NCBI GenBank assembly: GCA_963629425.1
Contig: CAVGIU010000007.1
Location: forward strand, 1-31,253
Direction: 5' to 3'
DNA: 31,253 nt
Source: F23-B02 sp963629425
Lineage (GTDB): Bacteria > Bacillota > Clostridia > Oscillospirales > Oscillospiraceae
The position numbers and the translations under genes are program-made. Below are positions 6,895 through 14,257 of the stretch, piece by piece; the stretch's first letter is position 1, and each line of letters starts with the position of its first letter. Below the pieces are notes generated by a model. It searched no databases and was not told the DNA's origin. It saw only the letters and a program-made list of their open reading frames with translations.

Positions 6895-7179
6895 TTGGCT
6901 AACAAACCGCTCGAATACAAAGGTCATCCCCTGCAGCGCGCAGGAAACATAGTCTATTACGGCAGCATGGCCGACAAATACATCATCATGCTTCAGATAA
7001 TGGACACAAAGAAGGTCAAGGATCTCGACGTTGCCACGAAGGTATCCGTCCAGCTCCAGCTCACCGACCCCTCCGTCAAATCCCGCGACCGCATCGTCAA
7101 GAAAAGCGAGAAGGACGGCTTTTGGGCGGCCATGGACGTCGCAAGCGTCTGGCTCGACAGAGCATTGGCTTCAAAATAA
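6895..7179 (+). CDS. Conserved-looking small protein, function unknown
   Basis: This is a 94-residue soluble protein starting at TTG (MANKPLEYKGHPLQRAGNIVYYGSM), chosen because AAGGAGG lies seven bases upstream. An in-frame ATG at 6847 lies inside the preceding gene. The sequence is mixed alpha/beta by eye (NIVYYGSMADKYIIMLQIMDTKKV; VATKVSVQLQLTD; a C-terminal helix WAAMDVASVWLDRAL), with no membrane segment or catalytic motif that I recognise. I recall similar short proteins in Oscillospirales genomes without assigned function. It follows the penicillin-binding protein closely and ends before a strong terminator, so the two are probably co-transcribed. Confidence 0.75.
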   Translation: MANKPLEYKGHPLQRAGNIVYYGSMADKYIIMLQIMDTKKVKDLDVATKVSVQLQLTDPSVKSRDRIVKKSEKDGFWAAMDVASVWLDRALASK

Positions 7180-7193
7180 GCAAAGCATTTTCG

Positions 7194-7223
7194 AAAGCAG
7201 GCAGCTTCGGCTGCCTGCTTTTT
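7194..7223 (+). terminator. Intrinsic terminator after the PBP unit
   Basis: A 12-bp perfect stem (AAAGCAGGCAGC at 7194-7205 with 7210-7221) with a TTCG tetraloop is followed by T's. It closes the PBP/small-protein transcript. Confidence 0.92.
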
Positions 7224-7295
7224 CTCGCTTTAATTGTGATAAAATTGCCTAAGATAAGAGTAGAATTTACAGAGAATTTATATTATAATATAAAC

Positions 7296-7304
7296 TGTTA
7301 TAAT
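7296..7304 (+). promoter_or_regulatory. Extended -10 promoter of the decarboxylase operon
   Basis: TGTTATAAT (TG-N-TATAAT) lies 45 bases before the first gene of the operon, in an AT-rich stretch (7236-7310). No good -35 is visible at the usual distance. Confidence 0.55.
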
Positions 7305-7349
7305 GTTAGCCTGCCGTGCAGGTGAAAATTTGAAATCTGGGAGGAAAAA

Positions 7350-8732
7350 ATGAAGAAAGTACAGTTTACGGAAACCGTGCTTCGTGACGCAAATCAGTCA
7401 CTTATCGCTACAAGGCTTCCCTACGACAAGTTTGAGCCCATCCTTGAAAGGATGGACAAGGCCGGATTCTACTCCGTTGAATGCTGGGGCGGCGCGACCT
7501 TCGATGTCTGCCTGCGCTTTCTCAACGAGGATCCGTGGGAGCGTCTGCGCAAGATCCGCGCAAAAATGCCCAACACCAAGCTCCAAATGCTTCTGCGCGG
7601 TCAGAACATCCTCGGCTATAAGCATTATCCCGACGAGATCGTGCGCCGCTTCGTGCGCGCATCGGTCAAAAACGGCATCGACATCATTCGTATATTCGAC
7701 GCTCTCAACGACACCGACAACCTCAAGGTCGCCGTTGAAGAGACCATAAAGCAGGGCGCAATGGCCTCCGGCACCATTTCCTACACCACCAGCCCCGTCC
7801 ACACTATAGCAAAGTACGTTGAGATGGTAAAAGAGCTCAAGCAAATGGGCGTAAGCTCCATCTGCATAAAGGACATGGCCGGTATCATGACCCCGCAGAG
7901 CGCATACGACCTCGTTTCCGGCATAAAGGATGCCGTCGACCTGCCCGTCGTTCTGCACACGCACTGCACCACGGGTCTTGCCTTCATGACCTACCTCAAG
8001 GGCATCGAGGCCGGCGCCGACGTTATCGACACCGCGATCTCCCCCTTCTCCGGCGGCACATCGCAGCCTGCTACCGAGACGCTGTACTACGCGCTCAAGG
8101 AGCTCGGCTACGACGTTCAGCTCGACGAGAAGATACTCATAGAAATGGCGAATTTCTTTAAGCCCATCCGCAACGATTACCTCGCCGACGGCACGCTCAA
8201 CCCCATCTCCATGAGCACCGACACCCAGTGCCTTACCTATCAGATCCCCGGCGGCATGCTCTCGAACCTGCTCAGCCAGCTGAAAATGATGAACGCGCTG
8301 GACAAGTTCGAGGAAGCTCTTATCGAGACTCCGCTCGTGCGCAAGGACATGGGCTATCCCCCGCTCGTCACCCCGACCAGCCAGCTCGTCGGCTCGCAGG
8401 CGGTGCAGAACGTGCTCGCGGGCGAGCGCTATAAGAACGTCGGCGCCGAGATAAAGGCCTACTGCCGCGGCGAATACGGCAGAACTCCCGCTCCCATCGA
8501 TGAGGCGGTCCGCGCAAAAATACTCGGCGGTGAAAAGCCCATCGAGGGCCGCTACGCCGACACTCTTCCGACCGACGTCTACGAAAAAGCCGCCGAGCAC
8601 CTCGGCGATACCGCAAGATGCGAGGAGGACGTCCTCAGCTACATTGCCTTCCCCCAGGTCGCGGAGAATTTCTTTGAAAAGCGCCGCGAGGCCGAGGAAA
8701 AGGTCGTTCGCTACACCATCACCGAAGCCTGA
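7350..8732 (+). CDS. oadA: Oxaloacetate decarboxylase, carboxyltransferase (alpha) subunit
   Basis: This transfers the carboxyl group of oxaloacetate to biotin, giving pyruvate; it is cytosolic and docks on the membrane beta/gamma subunits. The 460-residue protein is a TIM-barrel carboxyltransferase of the PYC/OADA family. It has ETVLRDANQSLIATR at the N-terminus, ECWGGATFDVCLRFLNEDPWERL, the metal and biotin-site lysine region CIKDMAGIMTP, and the metal ligands in LHTHCTTGLA. It ends near the end of the conserved carboxyltransferase domain: the C-terminal linker and biotin domain of one-piece alpha chains is absent and is supplied by a separate gene at 9083. A ribosome site (GGGAGG) lies ahead of the ATG. 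The alternative reading, a pyruvate carboxylase B subunit, is unlikely with beta and gamma pump genes adjacent. Confidence 0.9.
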   Translation: MKKVQFTETVLRDANQSLIATRLPYDKFEPILERMDKAGFYSVECWGGATFDVCLRFLNEDPWERLRKIRAKMPNTKLQMLLRGQNILGYKHYPDEIVRRFVRASVKNGIDIIRIFDALNDTDNLKVAVEETIKQGAMASGTISYTTSPVHTIAKYVEMVKELKQMGVSSICIKDMAGIMTPQSAYDLVSGIKDAVDLPVVLHTHCTTGLAFMTYLKGIEAGADVIDTAISPFSGGTSQPATETLYYALKELGYDVQLDEKILIEMANFFKPIRNDYLADGTLNPISMSTDTQCLTYQIPGGMLSNLLSQLKMMNALDKFEEALIETPLVRKDMGYPPLVTPTSQLVGSQAVQNVLAGERYKNVGAEIKAYCRGEYGRTPAPIDEAVRAKILGGEKPIEGRYADTLPTDVYEKAAEHLGDTARCEEDVLSYIAFPQVAENFFEKRREAEEKVVRYTITEA

Positions 8733-8745
8733 GGAGGTTTAGATT

Positions 8746-9093
8746 ATGACTGATCTAATTAACATTTCCTTCGGCGATGCCGCGCTGGCGGCGCTTTTGG
8801 GCTATCTTGTCGTTTTCTTCGGCCTTGTTCTTCTGATGGTCGTCGTTATGATAATGGGCAAGATCATGGTAGCTCAGGCAGGCAAAGCCAAGGCCGCTGC
8901 TCCCGCTGCCGAGCCCGCCGCTCCAGCTCCCGAAGCCCCGGCCGCTCCCGGCTCTGCGGGCGAGCTTAAGCTTTACGACACCGATCCCAAAGACGCGGCA
9001 ATGATAATGGCCATCGTCGCCGACACGCTCGGCAAGCCCATTAACGAGCTCCGCTTTATTTCCATCAAGGAGGTCAAGGAAGATGAAGTATAA
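8746..9093 (+). CDS. oadG: Na+-pump decarboxylase gamma subunit (OadG family)
   Basis: This is a 115-residue single-pass membrane protein. One hydrophobic helix (about residues 12-40, AALLGYLVVFFGLVLLMVVVMIMG) is followed by an Ala/Pro-rich linker and a soluble C-terminal part (ELKLYDTDPKDAAMIMAIVADTLGKPINELRFISIKEV). OadG-type subunits hold the alpha subunit to the beta pump. The AGGAGG site lies eight bases ahead of the ATG, and the last 11 bases overlap the biotin carrier gene, indicating translational coupling. The extended C-terminal region is longer than the minimal OadG of about 80 residues and resembles the Clostridia versions. Confidence 0.88.
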   Translation: MTDLINISFGDAALAALLGYLVVFFGLVLLMVVVMIMGKIMVAQAGKAKAAAPAAEPAAPAPEAPAAPGSAGELKLYDTDPKDAAMIMAIVADTLGKPINELRFISIKEVKEDEV

Positions 9094-9487
9094 GGTAACT
9101 TTGAATAACAGAACCTATGAGGTCGAGGTCGAAGAGGGCAAGGCAATGCTCATCGACGAGTACGAGGCCTATGCTCCCGCAGCACCCGCACCCGTTGCCG
9201 CTGCAGCTCCCGTTGCAGCCGCTGCACCTGTCGCGGCAGCTCCCGCAGCACCCGCAGGCGCGGCTCTCGCAGCCGGCGAGGTCGTAAAGAGCCCCATGCC
9301 CGGCAACATACTCAAGATAAACGTAGCTCAGGGTCAGAAGGTCAACGAGGGCGACGTGCTCCTCATCCTTGAGGCCATGAAAATGGAAAACGAGATCGTC
9401 GCAACCAAGTCCGGCACCGTCGCTCAGATCGTCACGGCCAAGGGCGCAGTAGTCGAGACCGGTGCTCCTCTTGTTGTCATAGCATAA
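9083..9487 (+). CDS. Biotin carboxyl carrier protein of the decarboxylase
   Basis: This 134-residue protein carries the carboxyl group from the alpha to the beta subunit. A short N-terminal beta segment (MKYKVTLNNRTYEVEVEEGKAMLIDEYEAY) leads into a long Ala/Pro/Val swinging linker (about residues 29-68), then a complete biotinyl domain with EAMKMEN. The biotinylated lysine is Lys100. It overlaps oadG by 11 bases and is followed by oadB after 11 bases. The split of alpha into separate carboxyltransferase and biotin subunits resembles glutaconyl-CoA and methylmalonyl-CoA decarboxylases, but the carboxyltransferase here is of the pyruvate/oxaloacetate family. Confidence 0.93.
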   Translation: MKYKVTLNNRTYEVEVEEGKAMLIDEYEAYAPAAPAPVAAAAPVAAAAPVAAAPAAPAGAALAAGEVVKSPMPGNILKINVAQGQKVNEGDVLLILEAMKMENEIVATKSGTVAQIVTAKGAVVETGAPLVVIA

Positions 9488-9498
9488 GGAGGTAAGGG

Positions 9499-10722
9499 AT
9501 GGACATTCTCGGTACTCTCCAGAAGCTTGCGTTGGAATCCGGCTTCGCCGCGTTCTTCACGACCGACGGCGGCTGGAAAAACCTCATTATGATAATCATT
9601 GCCTTCGTACTTCTGTACCTCGGCATAGTCAAAAAGTTCGAGCCCCTGCTGCTTTGCGGCATAGCCTTCGGCTGTCTGCTCACAAACCTCAGCTACTTCA
9701 TCGGCATGGGCGAGAACGCACTGTATCACCCCGAGCTGTGGGAGGCCTTCCTCGACGAGGCAAGCCCCTATTATCACAGCTACGGCCACGTGATGTCAAA
9801 CGCCGGTCTGCTTGACTTCTTCTACATCGGCGTCAAGGCCGGTATCTACCCCTCGCTTATCTTCCTCGGCGTCGGCGCAATGACCGACTTCGGCCCGCTG
9901 CTTGCCAATCCCAAGAGTCTGCTTATGGGCGCTTCGGCTCAGCTCGGCGTTTTCGTGGCCTTCCTCGGCGCTATCGCGCTGGGATTTACCGGTCCCGAGG
10001 GCGCATCGATCGGTATCATCGGCGGTGCCGACGGCCCGACCGCAATATTCCTGACAACGAAGCTTGCGCCGCATCTTTTAGGACCTATCGCCATCGCGGC
10101 GTATTCCTACATGGCGCTCATACCGCTCATCCAGCCGCCTCTCATGAAGCTGTGCACGACAAAAGAGATGCGCGAGGTAAAGATGGAGCAGGCGCGCGAG
10201 GTCTCCAAGACCGAGAAGATCATCTTCCCGATCGTCGTTGCAACCTTCGTCATCCTTCTCCTGCCCTCGACCGCTCCGCTGGTCGGCTGCCTCATGCTCG
10301 GCAACCTCTTCCGCGAGTGCGGCGTGACTGACCGTCTGTCTGATACCGCACAGAACGCTCTGATGAACATAGTCACCATCTTCCTTGCAACCTCTGTCGG
10401 CGCGACGATGGTAGCTCAGAACTTCCTGAGCGGCGACACGATAAAGATCATCTTCCTCGGTCTGTGCGCATTCGCAATCTCCACCATCGGCGGTCTGCTC
10501 GGCGGTGTCATCATGTATTACGCCTCCGGCAAGAAGATCAACCCCCTCATCGGTTCCGCGGGTGTTTCCGCAGTTCCCATGGCCGCGCGCGTTTCCCAGG
10601 ATGTCGGCAGAAAGTATAACAAGACAAACTTCCTGCTCATGCACGCAATGGGTCCCAACGTCGCAGGCGTCATCGGCTCGGCTATAGCAGCAGGCTTCCT
10701 GCTCTCCGTATTCGGCGGCTGA
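9499..10722 (+). CDS. oadB: Na+-translocating decarboxylase beta subunit
   Basis: This is the membrane pump subunit: it decarboxylates carboxybiotin and moves Na+ outward. The 407-residue protein has about nine to eleven hydrophobic segments. Family signatures are NAGLLDFFYIGVKAGIYPSLIFLGVGAMTDFGPL, the GGADGPTAIFLTTKLAP loop carrying the conserved Asp, and the C-terminal SAGVSAVPMAARVSQ and MHAMGPNVAGVIGSAIAAG segments. Size and motifs are typical and intact. GGAGG lies before the ATG. As last gene of the operon it ends just before a strong terminator. Together with the preceding three genes it gives the cell a sodium gradient from oxaloacetate decarboxylation. Confidence 0.95.
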   Translation: MDILGTLQKLALESGFAAFFTTDGGWKNLIMIIIAFVLLYLGIVKKFEPLLLCGIAFGCLLTNLSYFIGMGENALYHPELWEAFLDEASPYYHSYGHVMSNAGLLDFFYIGVKAGIYPSLIFLGVGAMTDFGPLLANPKSLLMGASAQLGVFVAFLGAIALGFTGPEGASIGIIGGADGPTAIFLTTKLAPHLLGPIAIAAYSYMALIPLIQPPLMKLCTTKEMREVKMEQAREVSKTEKIIFPIVVATFVILLLPSTAPLVGCLMLGNLFRECGVTDRLSDTAQNALMNIVTIFLATSVGATMVAQNFLSGDTIKIIFLGLCAFAISTIGGLLGGVIMYYASGKKINPLIGSAGVSAVPMAARVSQDVGRKYNKTNFLLMHAMGPNVAGVIGSAIAAGFLLSVFGG

Positions 10723-10735
10723 TAAAAACATTTTT

Positions 10736-10767
10736 AAGGACATGCATTTCGGATGCATGTCCTTTTT
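10736..10767 (+). terminator. Intrinsic terminator of the decarboxylase operon
   Basis: A perfect 12-bp stem AAGGACATGCAT (10736-10747) pairs with 10753-10764, with a TTCGG loop and a T-run. Downstream, ACATG(C) recurs three times separated by T-runs (10767-10799). Confidence 0.92.
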
Positions 10768-10807
10768 ACATGTTACATGCTTTTTTACATGCTTTTTACT
10801 TGCCGTG

Positions 10808-10833
10808 TGATAATTTTATCAATTCATGATTGA
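10808..10833. promoter_or_regulatory. Two overlapping dyads over the -35 region of the TetR promoter
   Basis: TGATAATTTTATCA (10808-10821) is a perfect palindrome. TCAAT-N5-ATTGA (10819-10833) overlaps it and reaches into the -35 box. They are candidate binding sites for the regulator encoded downstream or another protein. Confidence 0.45.
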
Positions 10834-10858
10834 CAGCCCCTGTGCTGTGTTGTATAAT
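10830..10858 (+). promoter_or_regulatory. Perfect consensus sigma-A promoter of the TetR/ABC operon
   Basis: TTGACA (10830-10835), exactly 17 bases, TATAAT (10853-10858). It lies 50 bases before the TetR-family start codon. Such a strong core promoter is expected to need repression, which fits the dyads on both sides. Confidence 0.9.
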
Positions 10859-10873
10859 AAAAACATCAGTTTT

Positions 10874-10887
10874 AAAACGCTTGTTTT
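10874..10887. promoter_or_regulatory. Candidate operator AAAACGCTTGTTTT
   Basis: The AAAAC/GTTTT arms around a four-base centre lie 15 bases after the -10 box, between the promoter and the regulator gene. That is a typical place for a self-repressing TetR-family operator. Confidence 0.45.
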
Positions 10888-10908
10888 CAATTAATCAGAG
10901 GTGTTATA

Positions 10909-11568
10909 ATGCCACCGAAACCCAAATTTTCAAGAGAAGAAATAGTGTCTGCCGCGCTGGATATCGTCAGCCGTGACGGAGTCTCCGCTCTGACGGCGCG
11001 TGAGCTCGGCGAAAGGCTCGGCAGCTCATCGCGGCCTATATTCACGGTGTTTAAAAGCATGGACGAGGTCATGCAGGCCGTCAGAGACGAGGCCATGCGC
11101 CGCTTTGACGCATACGTCGCCCGCGCGAAGGACTATTTCCCGTCCTTCAAGGCCATCGGCATATTTATGCTGCGCTTTGCCAAGGAGCAGCCGAAGCTGT
11201 TTAATCTCCTGTTCATGCAGGAAAATTCACAGGCGCGCCGCTTTGACGATATCTTAGCCACACTGGGTGACACCGCGAGCCTGAGTATCGACTTCGTCAT
11301 GAACGACTACGGCCTCACCGAGGAGGAAGCGCACTTTCTGTTCCGGTACGTTTGGATCTTCACCTACGGGCTGAGCGTCCAGTGCGCCACCGGCATGTGC
11401 GATTTTTCCGAGGAGGAGCTCGTAAGCATGCTCGGCAACGAGTTCATGTCCATCATGAGCTTCATGAAGTCCGGCACACGAAACAATGTCATCACAACCT
11501 TGCACCCGGTAAGACGCGATGATTCCGAAGCGGCATTTGACCCATACAAAAAACCTGATAAGGAGTGA
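10909..11568 (+). CDS. TetR/AcrR-family transcriptional regulator
   Basis: This 219-residue protein has an N-terminal helix-turn-helix domain: FSREEIVSAALDIVSRDGVSALTARELGERLGSSSRPIFTVFKSMDEVMQAV, the classical TetR pattern, with the usual recognition-helix 'S..IY..F' replaced by SSRPIFTVF. The remaining ~165 residues form the variable ligand-binding and dimer domain (WIFTYGLSVQCATGMCDFSEEELVSML). It is the first gene of an operon with a microprotein and two ABC exporters, so it probably represses them and itself and is released by an exported compound. The ligand cannot be inferred. The ribosome site (AGAGGTG) is adequate. Confidence 0.92.
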   Translation: MPPKPKFSREEIVSAALDIVSRDGVSALTARELGERLGSSSRPIFTVFKSMDEVMQAVRDEAMRRFDAYVARAKDYFPSFKAIGIFMLRFAKEQPKLFNLLFMQENSQARRFDDILATLGDTASLSIDFVMNDYGLTEEEAHFLFRYVWIFTYGLSVQCATGMCDFSEEELVSMLGNEFMSIMSFMKSGTRNNVITTLHPVRRDDSEAAFDPYKKPDKE

Positions 11569-11573
11569 ATACC

Positions 11574-11693
11574 ATGGGCGCTGTTATGACGATCCTCATG
11601 TACGCGGTAATTTGCCTTTTTGTTGGCATTGTACTGTGGTGCTATGTCATCAAAAAAAGCCGTAAAAGGCGCTCTGTGCGAGGCAAAAAATAA
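11574..11693 (+). CDS. Small single-pass membrane protein (39 residues)
   Basis: ATG at 11574, stop TAA at 11691-11693. The predicted protein starts MGAVMTILMYAVICLFVG and ends with a strongly basic tail (KKSRKRRSVRGKK): one membrane helix (about residues 3-25) and a positive cytosolic end. AAGGAG lies upstream, overlapping the stop of the TetR gene, and the next ribosome site (AAGGAG) overlaps its own stop, so the frame fits exactly between two genes of the operon. No family is recognised. It may be an accessory peptide of the exporter or a spacer that is translated for coupling. Confidence 0.65.
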   Translation: MGAVMTILMYAVICLFVGIVLWCYVIKKSRKRRSVRGKK

Positions 11694-11702
11694 GGAGAGT
11701 CT

Positions 11703-12620
11703 ATGAATCAGCATATAATCGAAATATCGCATCTTAATAAATCCTTCGGCAGTGTTAAGGCCGTCAGTGACCTTTCCTTTCACGTCCGTCCGGGTGAGCT
11801 GTTTGCCTTTCTCGGCGTAAACGGCGCGGGAAAAAGCACCACCATCTCCATCATGTGCGGTCAGCTGAAGGCCGACAGCGGCAGCGTGAAGATCTCCGGT
11901 CTCGACGCGGATAAGGATATTGCCGAGATAACGCGCAGACTCGGCGTCGTGTTTCAGGGCAGCGTCCTGGATAAGCCGCTGTCGGTGCGCGATAATCTGG
12001 AAAGCCGCGCAGCGCTGTACGGCATAACGGGCAAAGCCTTTGAGGATCGGCTCAGGGAGCTTTCCGAGCTCCTCGATTTTTCGGATCTGCTCGGCCGCAG
12101 CGTCGGCAAGCTCTCCGGAGGACAGCGCCGCAGGATAGACATTGCCCGCGCCCTGCTGCACCGCCCGGAGATACTCATTCTCGACGAGCCGACGACCGGC
12201 CTTGATCCGCAGACGCGAAAGCTTCTGTGGAGCGTCGTGCGCTCGCTGCGCGAAAAAGAAAACATGACCGTTTTCCTCACAACGCACTACATGGAGGAGG
12301 CCGCCGACGCGGACTACGTCGTCATTCTCGACAGCGGCAGCATCGCCGCCGAGGGCACGCCCCTGGCTCTCAAGAACGCCTACACCGGCGACTATATAAC
12401 CTTTTACGGCGTGCAGCCCGAAGCGCTCGACGCGCTCGGTCTCAAATACGAAGCACTGCCCGACGCGTATCGCGTGTCCGTTCCGAACACCGCCGCCGCG
12501 ACTAAGCTGATCATCGCGCACCCCGAGCTTTTTAACGATTTCGAGATATCAAAGGGCAAAATGGACGATGTTTTCCTTGCCGTAACGGGCAAGGCGCTCT
12601 CGGGAGGTGAGGAAAAATGA
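11703..12620 (+). CDS. ABC transporter ATP-binding protein (DrrA-like exporter)
   Basis: This is a 305-residue nucleotide-binding subunit of an ABC-2 exporter. It has Walker A GVNGAGKST, a Q-loop in GVVFQGSVLDKPLSVRDNL, the signature LSGGQRRRIDIARALL, Walker B ILILDEPTTGLDP and the switch histidine in VFLTTHYMEEA. The ~80-residue C-terminal extension after the ATPase core (from about 225) is typical of DrrA/NodI/CcmA-type proteins. AAGGAG lies ahead of the ATG. It overlaps the permease gene by four bases (ATGA). The substrate is unknown; drug or lipid export is common in this subfamily. Confidence 0.93.
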   Translation: MNQHIIEISHLNKSFGSVKAVSDLSFHVRPGELFAFLGVNGAGKSTTISIMCGQLKADSGSVKISGLDADKDIAEITRRLGVVFQGSVLDKPLSVRDNLESRAALYGITGKAFEDRLRELSELLDFSDLLGRSVGKLSGGQRRRIDIARALLHRPEILILDEPTTGLDPQTRKLLWSVVRSLREKENMTVFLTTHYMEEAADADYVVILDSGSIAAEGTPLALKNAYTGDYITFYGVQPEALDALGLKYEALPDAYRVSVPNTAAATKLIIAHPELFNDFEISKGKMDDVFLAVTGKALSGGEEK

Positions 12621-13522
12621 AAACTCTGCTTATCCTGACAAAGCGCAACGCAAAGCTGTTTTTCAAGGACAAGGGCATGTTCCTTTCCTCTCTGATAACT
12701 CCCGTGATCCTGCTCGTGCTGTACGTCAGCTTTCTCTCTAATATCTACCGTGAAAGCTTCGTTTCCGCGCTGCCTGCGGGCTTTACGCTCTCGGAAAGCA
12801 TCATTGACGGTGTCGTCGCGGGGCAGCTTGCCTCGTCGATTTTGGCCGTCTGCTGTGTGACAATCGCCTTCTGCTCGAACCTTCTCATGATACAGGATAA
12901 GGTCACGGGCTCTGTGCGCGACCTGACGGTGACACCGGTAAGGCGCAGCGTGCTCGCCATGGGCTATTTCGCAGCCTCCGCCGCCGCGACGCTCATTGTG
13001 TGCCTTATCACCTGCGGCATTTGCTTTCTGTACATAGCAAGTCAGGGTTGGTTTTTAAGCGGTGCCGACATCGCGCTGATCCTGCTTGACGTTTTTCTGC
13101 TGACGTTGTTCGGCACGGCGCTCTCCTCCTGCCTGCACTATTTCCTCACGACACAGGGGCAGATGTCTGCCGTCGGCACGCTCGTAAGCGCGGGCTACGG
13201 CTTCATATGCGGTGCATATATGCCCATATCAAATTTCTCCGAGGGTCTGCAAAAGGTGCTGTCCTTCCTTCCCGGCACCTATGCGACGAGCCTTCTTCAC
13301 AATCACTGGATGCGCGGTGCGATCAGCAAAATGGGCGATGTCGGCGTTCCCGAGCAGGTGCTCGACGCGATACGCGACGGTGTCGACTGCAACATATACT
13401 TCTTTGGCGAGGCCGTGTCGCAGGGTGCAATGTACCTCATCCTCGTCGGCTCGGTCGTGCTCGTAACGGCAGCCTATGTTCTCATAAATGTGCTGTGCAG
13501 ACCCAGATACGGAGACAGATGA
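12617..13522 (+). CDS. ABC-2 type permease
   Basis: This 301-residue integral membrane partner of the preceding ATPase has an N-terminal amphipathic segment (LLILTKRNAKLFFKDKGMFLSSLITPVILLVLYVSFL), a large extracellular loop, then five further hydrophobic segments, in the usual ABC-2 layout (DrrB/YadH-like). SVRDLTVTPVRRSVLAMGYF is the conserved cytosolic coupling region. A last extracellular loop (NHWMRGAISKMGDVGVPEQVL...) precedes the final helix. It is coupled to the ATPase by a four-base overlap. Confidence 0.9.
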   Translation: MKTLLILTKRNAKLFFKDKGMFLSSLITPVILLVLYVSFLSNIYRESFVSALPAGFTLSESIIDGVVAGQLASSILAVCCVTIAFCSNLLMIQDKVTGSVRDLTVTPVRRSVLAMGYFAASAAATLIVCLITCGICFLYIASQGWFLSGADIALILLDVFLLTLFGTALSSCLHYFLTTQGQMSAVGTLVSAGYGFICGAYMPISNFSEGLQKVLSFLPGTYATSLLHNHWMRGAISKMGDVGVPEQVLDAIRDGVDCNIYFFGEAVSQGAMYLILVGSVVLVTAAYVLINVLCRPRYGDR

Positions 13523-13543
13523 AAGAATAAAGGAGACAGAATA

Positions 13544-14257
13544 ATGCTCGAAATTAAAGGACTTACAAAATGCTACGGCGAGAAAAAGGCCGTGGACGAT
13601 CTCAGCCTGCACATCGCACCCGGAACGATCTACGGCTTTATCGGCCACAACGGCGCGGGCAAGACCACAACGCTCAAGGCCACGGTCGGCATCCTCGATT
13701 TTGACGAGGGCGAGATACTTATAAACGGCATCTCGATAAAGGACGATCCCCTCGCCTGCAAAAGGGTGCTGGCCTATATACCCGACAATCCCGATCTTTA
13801 CGAGTACATGACGGGCATAAAGTACCTCAATTTCATTGCCGATATCTTCGGCGTGAGTCCCGAGGACAGAAAGGCGCGCATCGAAAAATACGCCGGACTC
13901 TTTGAGCTGACGAAGGATCTTGCACAGCCTATCTCGGCCTATTCTCACGGCATGAAGCAGAAGCTCGCCATAATTTCGGCATGGATACACTCGCCGAAGC
14001 TCATCATCATGGACGAACCCTTCGTCGGCCTCGACCCGAAGGCGGCACACATCCTCAAGGGCATGATGCGCGAGCTGTGCGACGAAGGCGGCGCGATATT
14101 CTTCTCGACCCACGTTCTCGAGGTCGCCGAAAAGCTCTGCGACCAGGTCGCCATCATAAAGGGCGGCAAGCTCATCCGCTCGGGCACCATGGCCGAGGTC
14201 AAGGGCGACGACAGTCTTGAGGAAGTGTTCCTTGAGTTGGAGGACACATCATGCTGA
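13544..14257 (+). CDS. ABC transporter ATP-binding protein (second exporter)
   Basis: This is a compact 237-residue ATPase: Walker A GHNGAGKTT, a Q-loop equivalent in LAYIPDNPDLYEYMTG, a degenerate signature SHGMKQKLAIISA (consistent with the bacitracin/EcsA-like group), Walker B LIIMDEPFVGLDP and the switch region FFSTHVLEVAE. The ribosome site AAAGGAG is present. It overlaps the following permease gene by seven bases. It differs from the first ATPase of the operon in subfamily, so the operon carries two distinct exporters rather than a duplicated pair. Confidence 0.92.
   Translation: MLEIKGLTKCYGEKKAVDDLSLHIAPGTIYGFIGHNGAGKTTTLKATVGILDFDEGEILINGISIKDDPLACKRVLAYIPDNPDLYEYMTGIKYLNFIADIFGVSPEDRKARIEKYAGLFELTKDLAQPISAYSHGMKQKLAIISAWIHSPKLIIMDEPFVGLDPKAAHILKGMMRELCDEGGAIFFSTHVLEVAEKLCDQVAIIKGGKLIRSGTMAEVKGDDSLEEVFLELEDTSC

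Noticed and set aside
7398..8600. Long minus-strand frame opposite the decarboxylase alpha gene (about 400 codons)
   Set aside because: A shadow of GC-rich codon bias: no ribosome site, no family motif, and the plus strand has an unmistakable enzyme.
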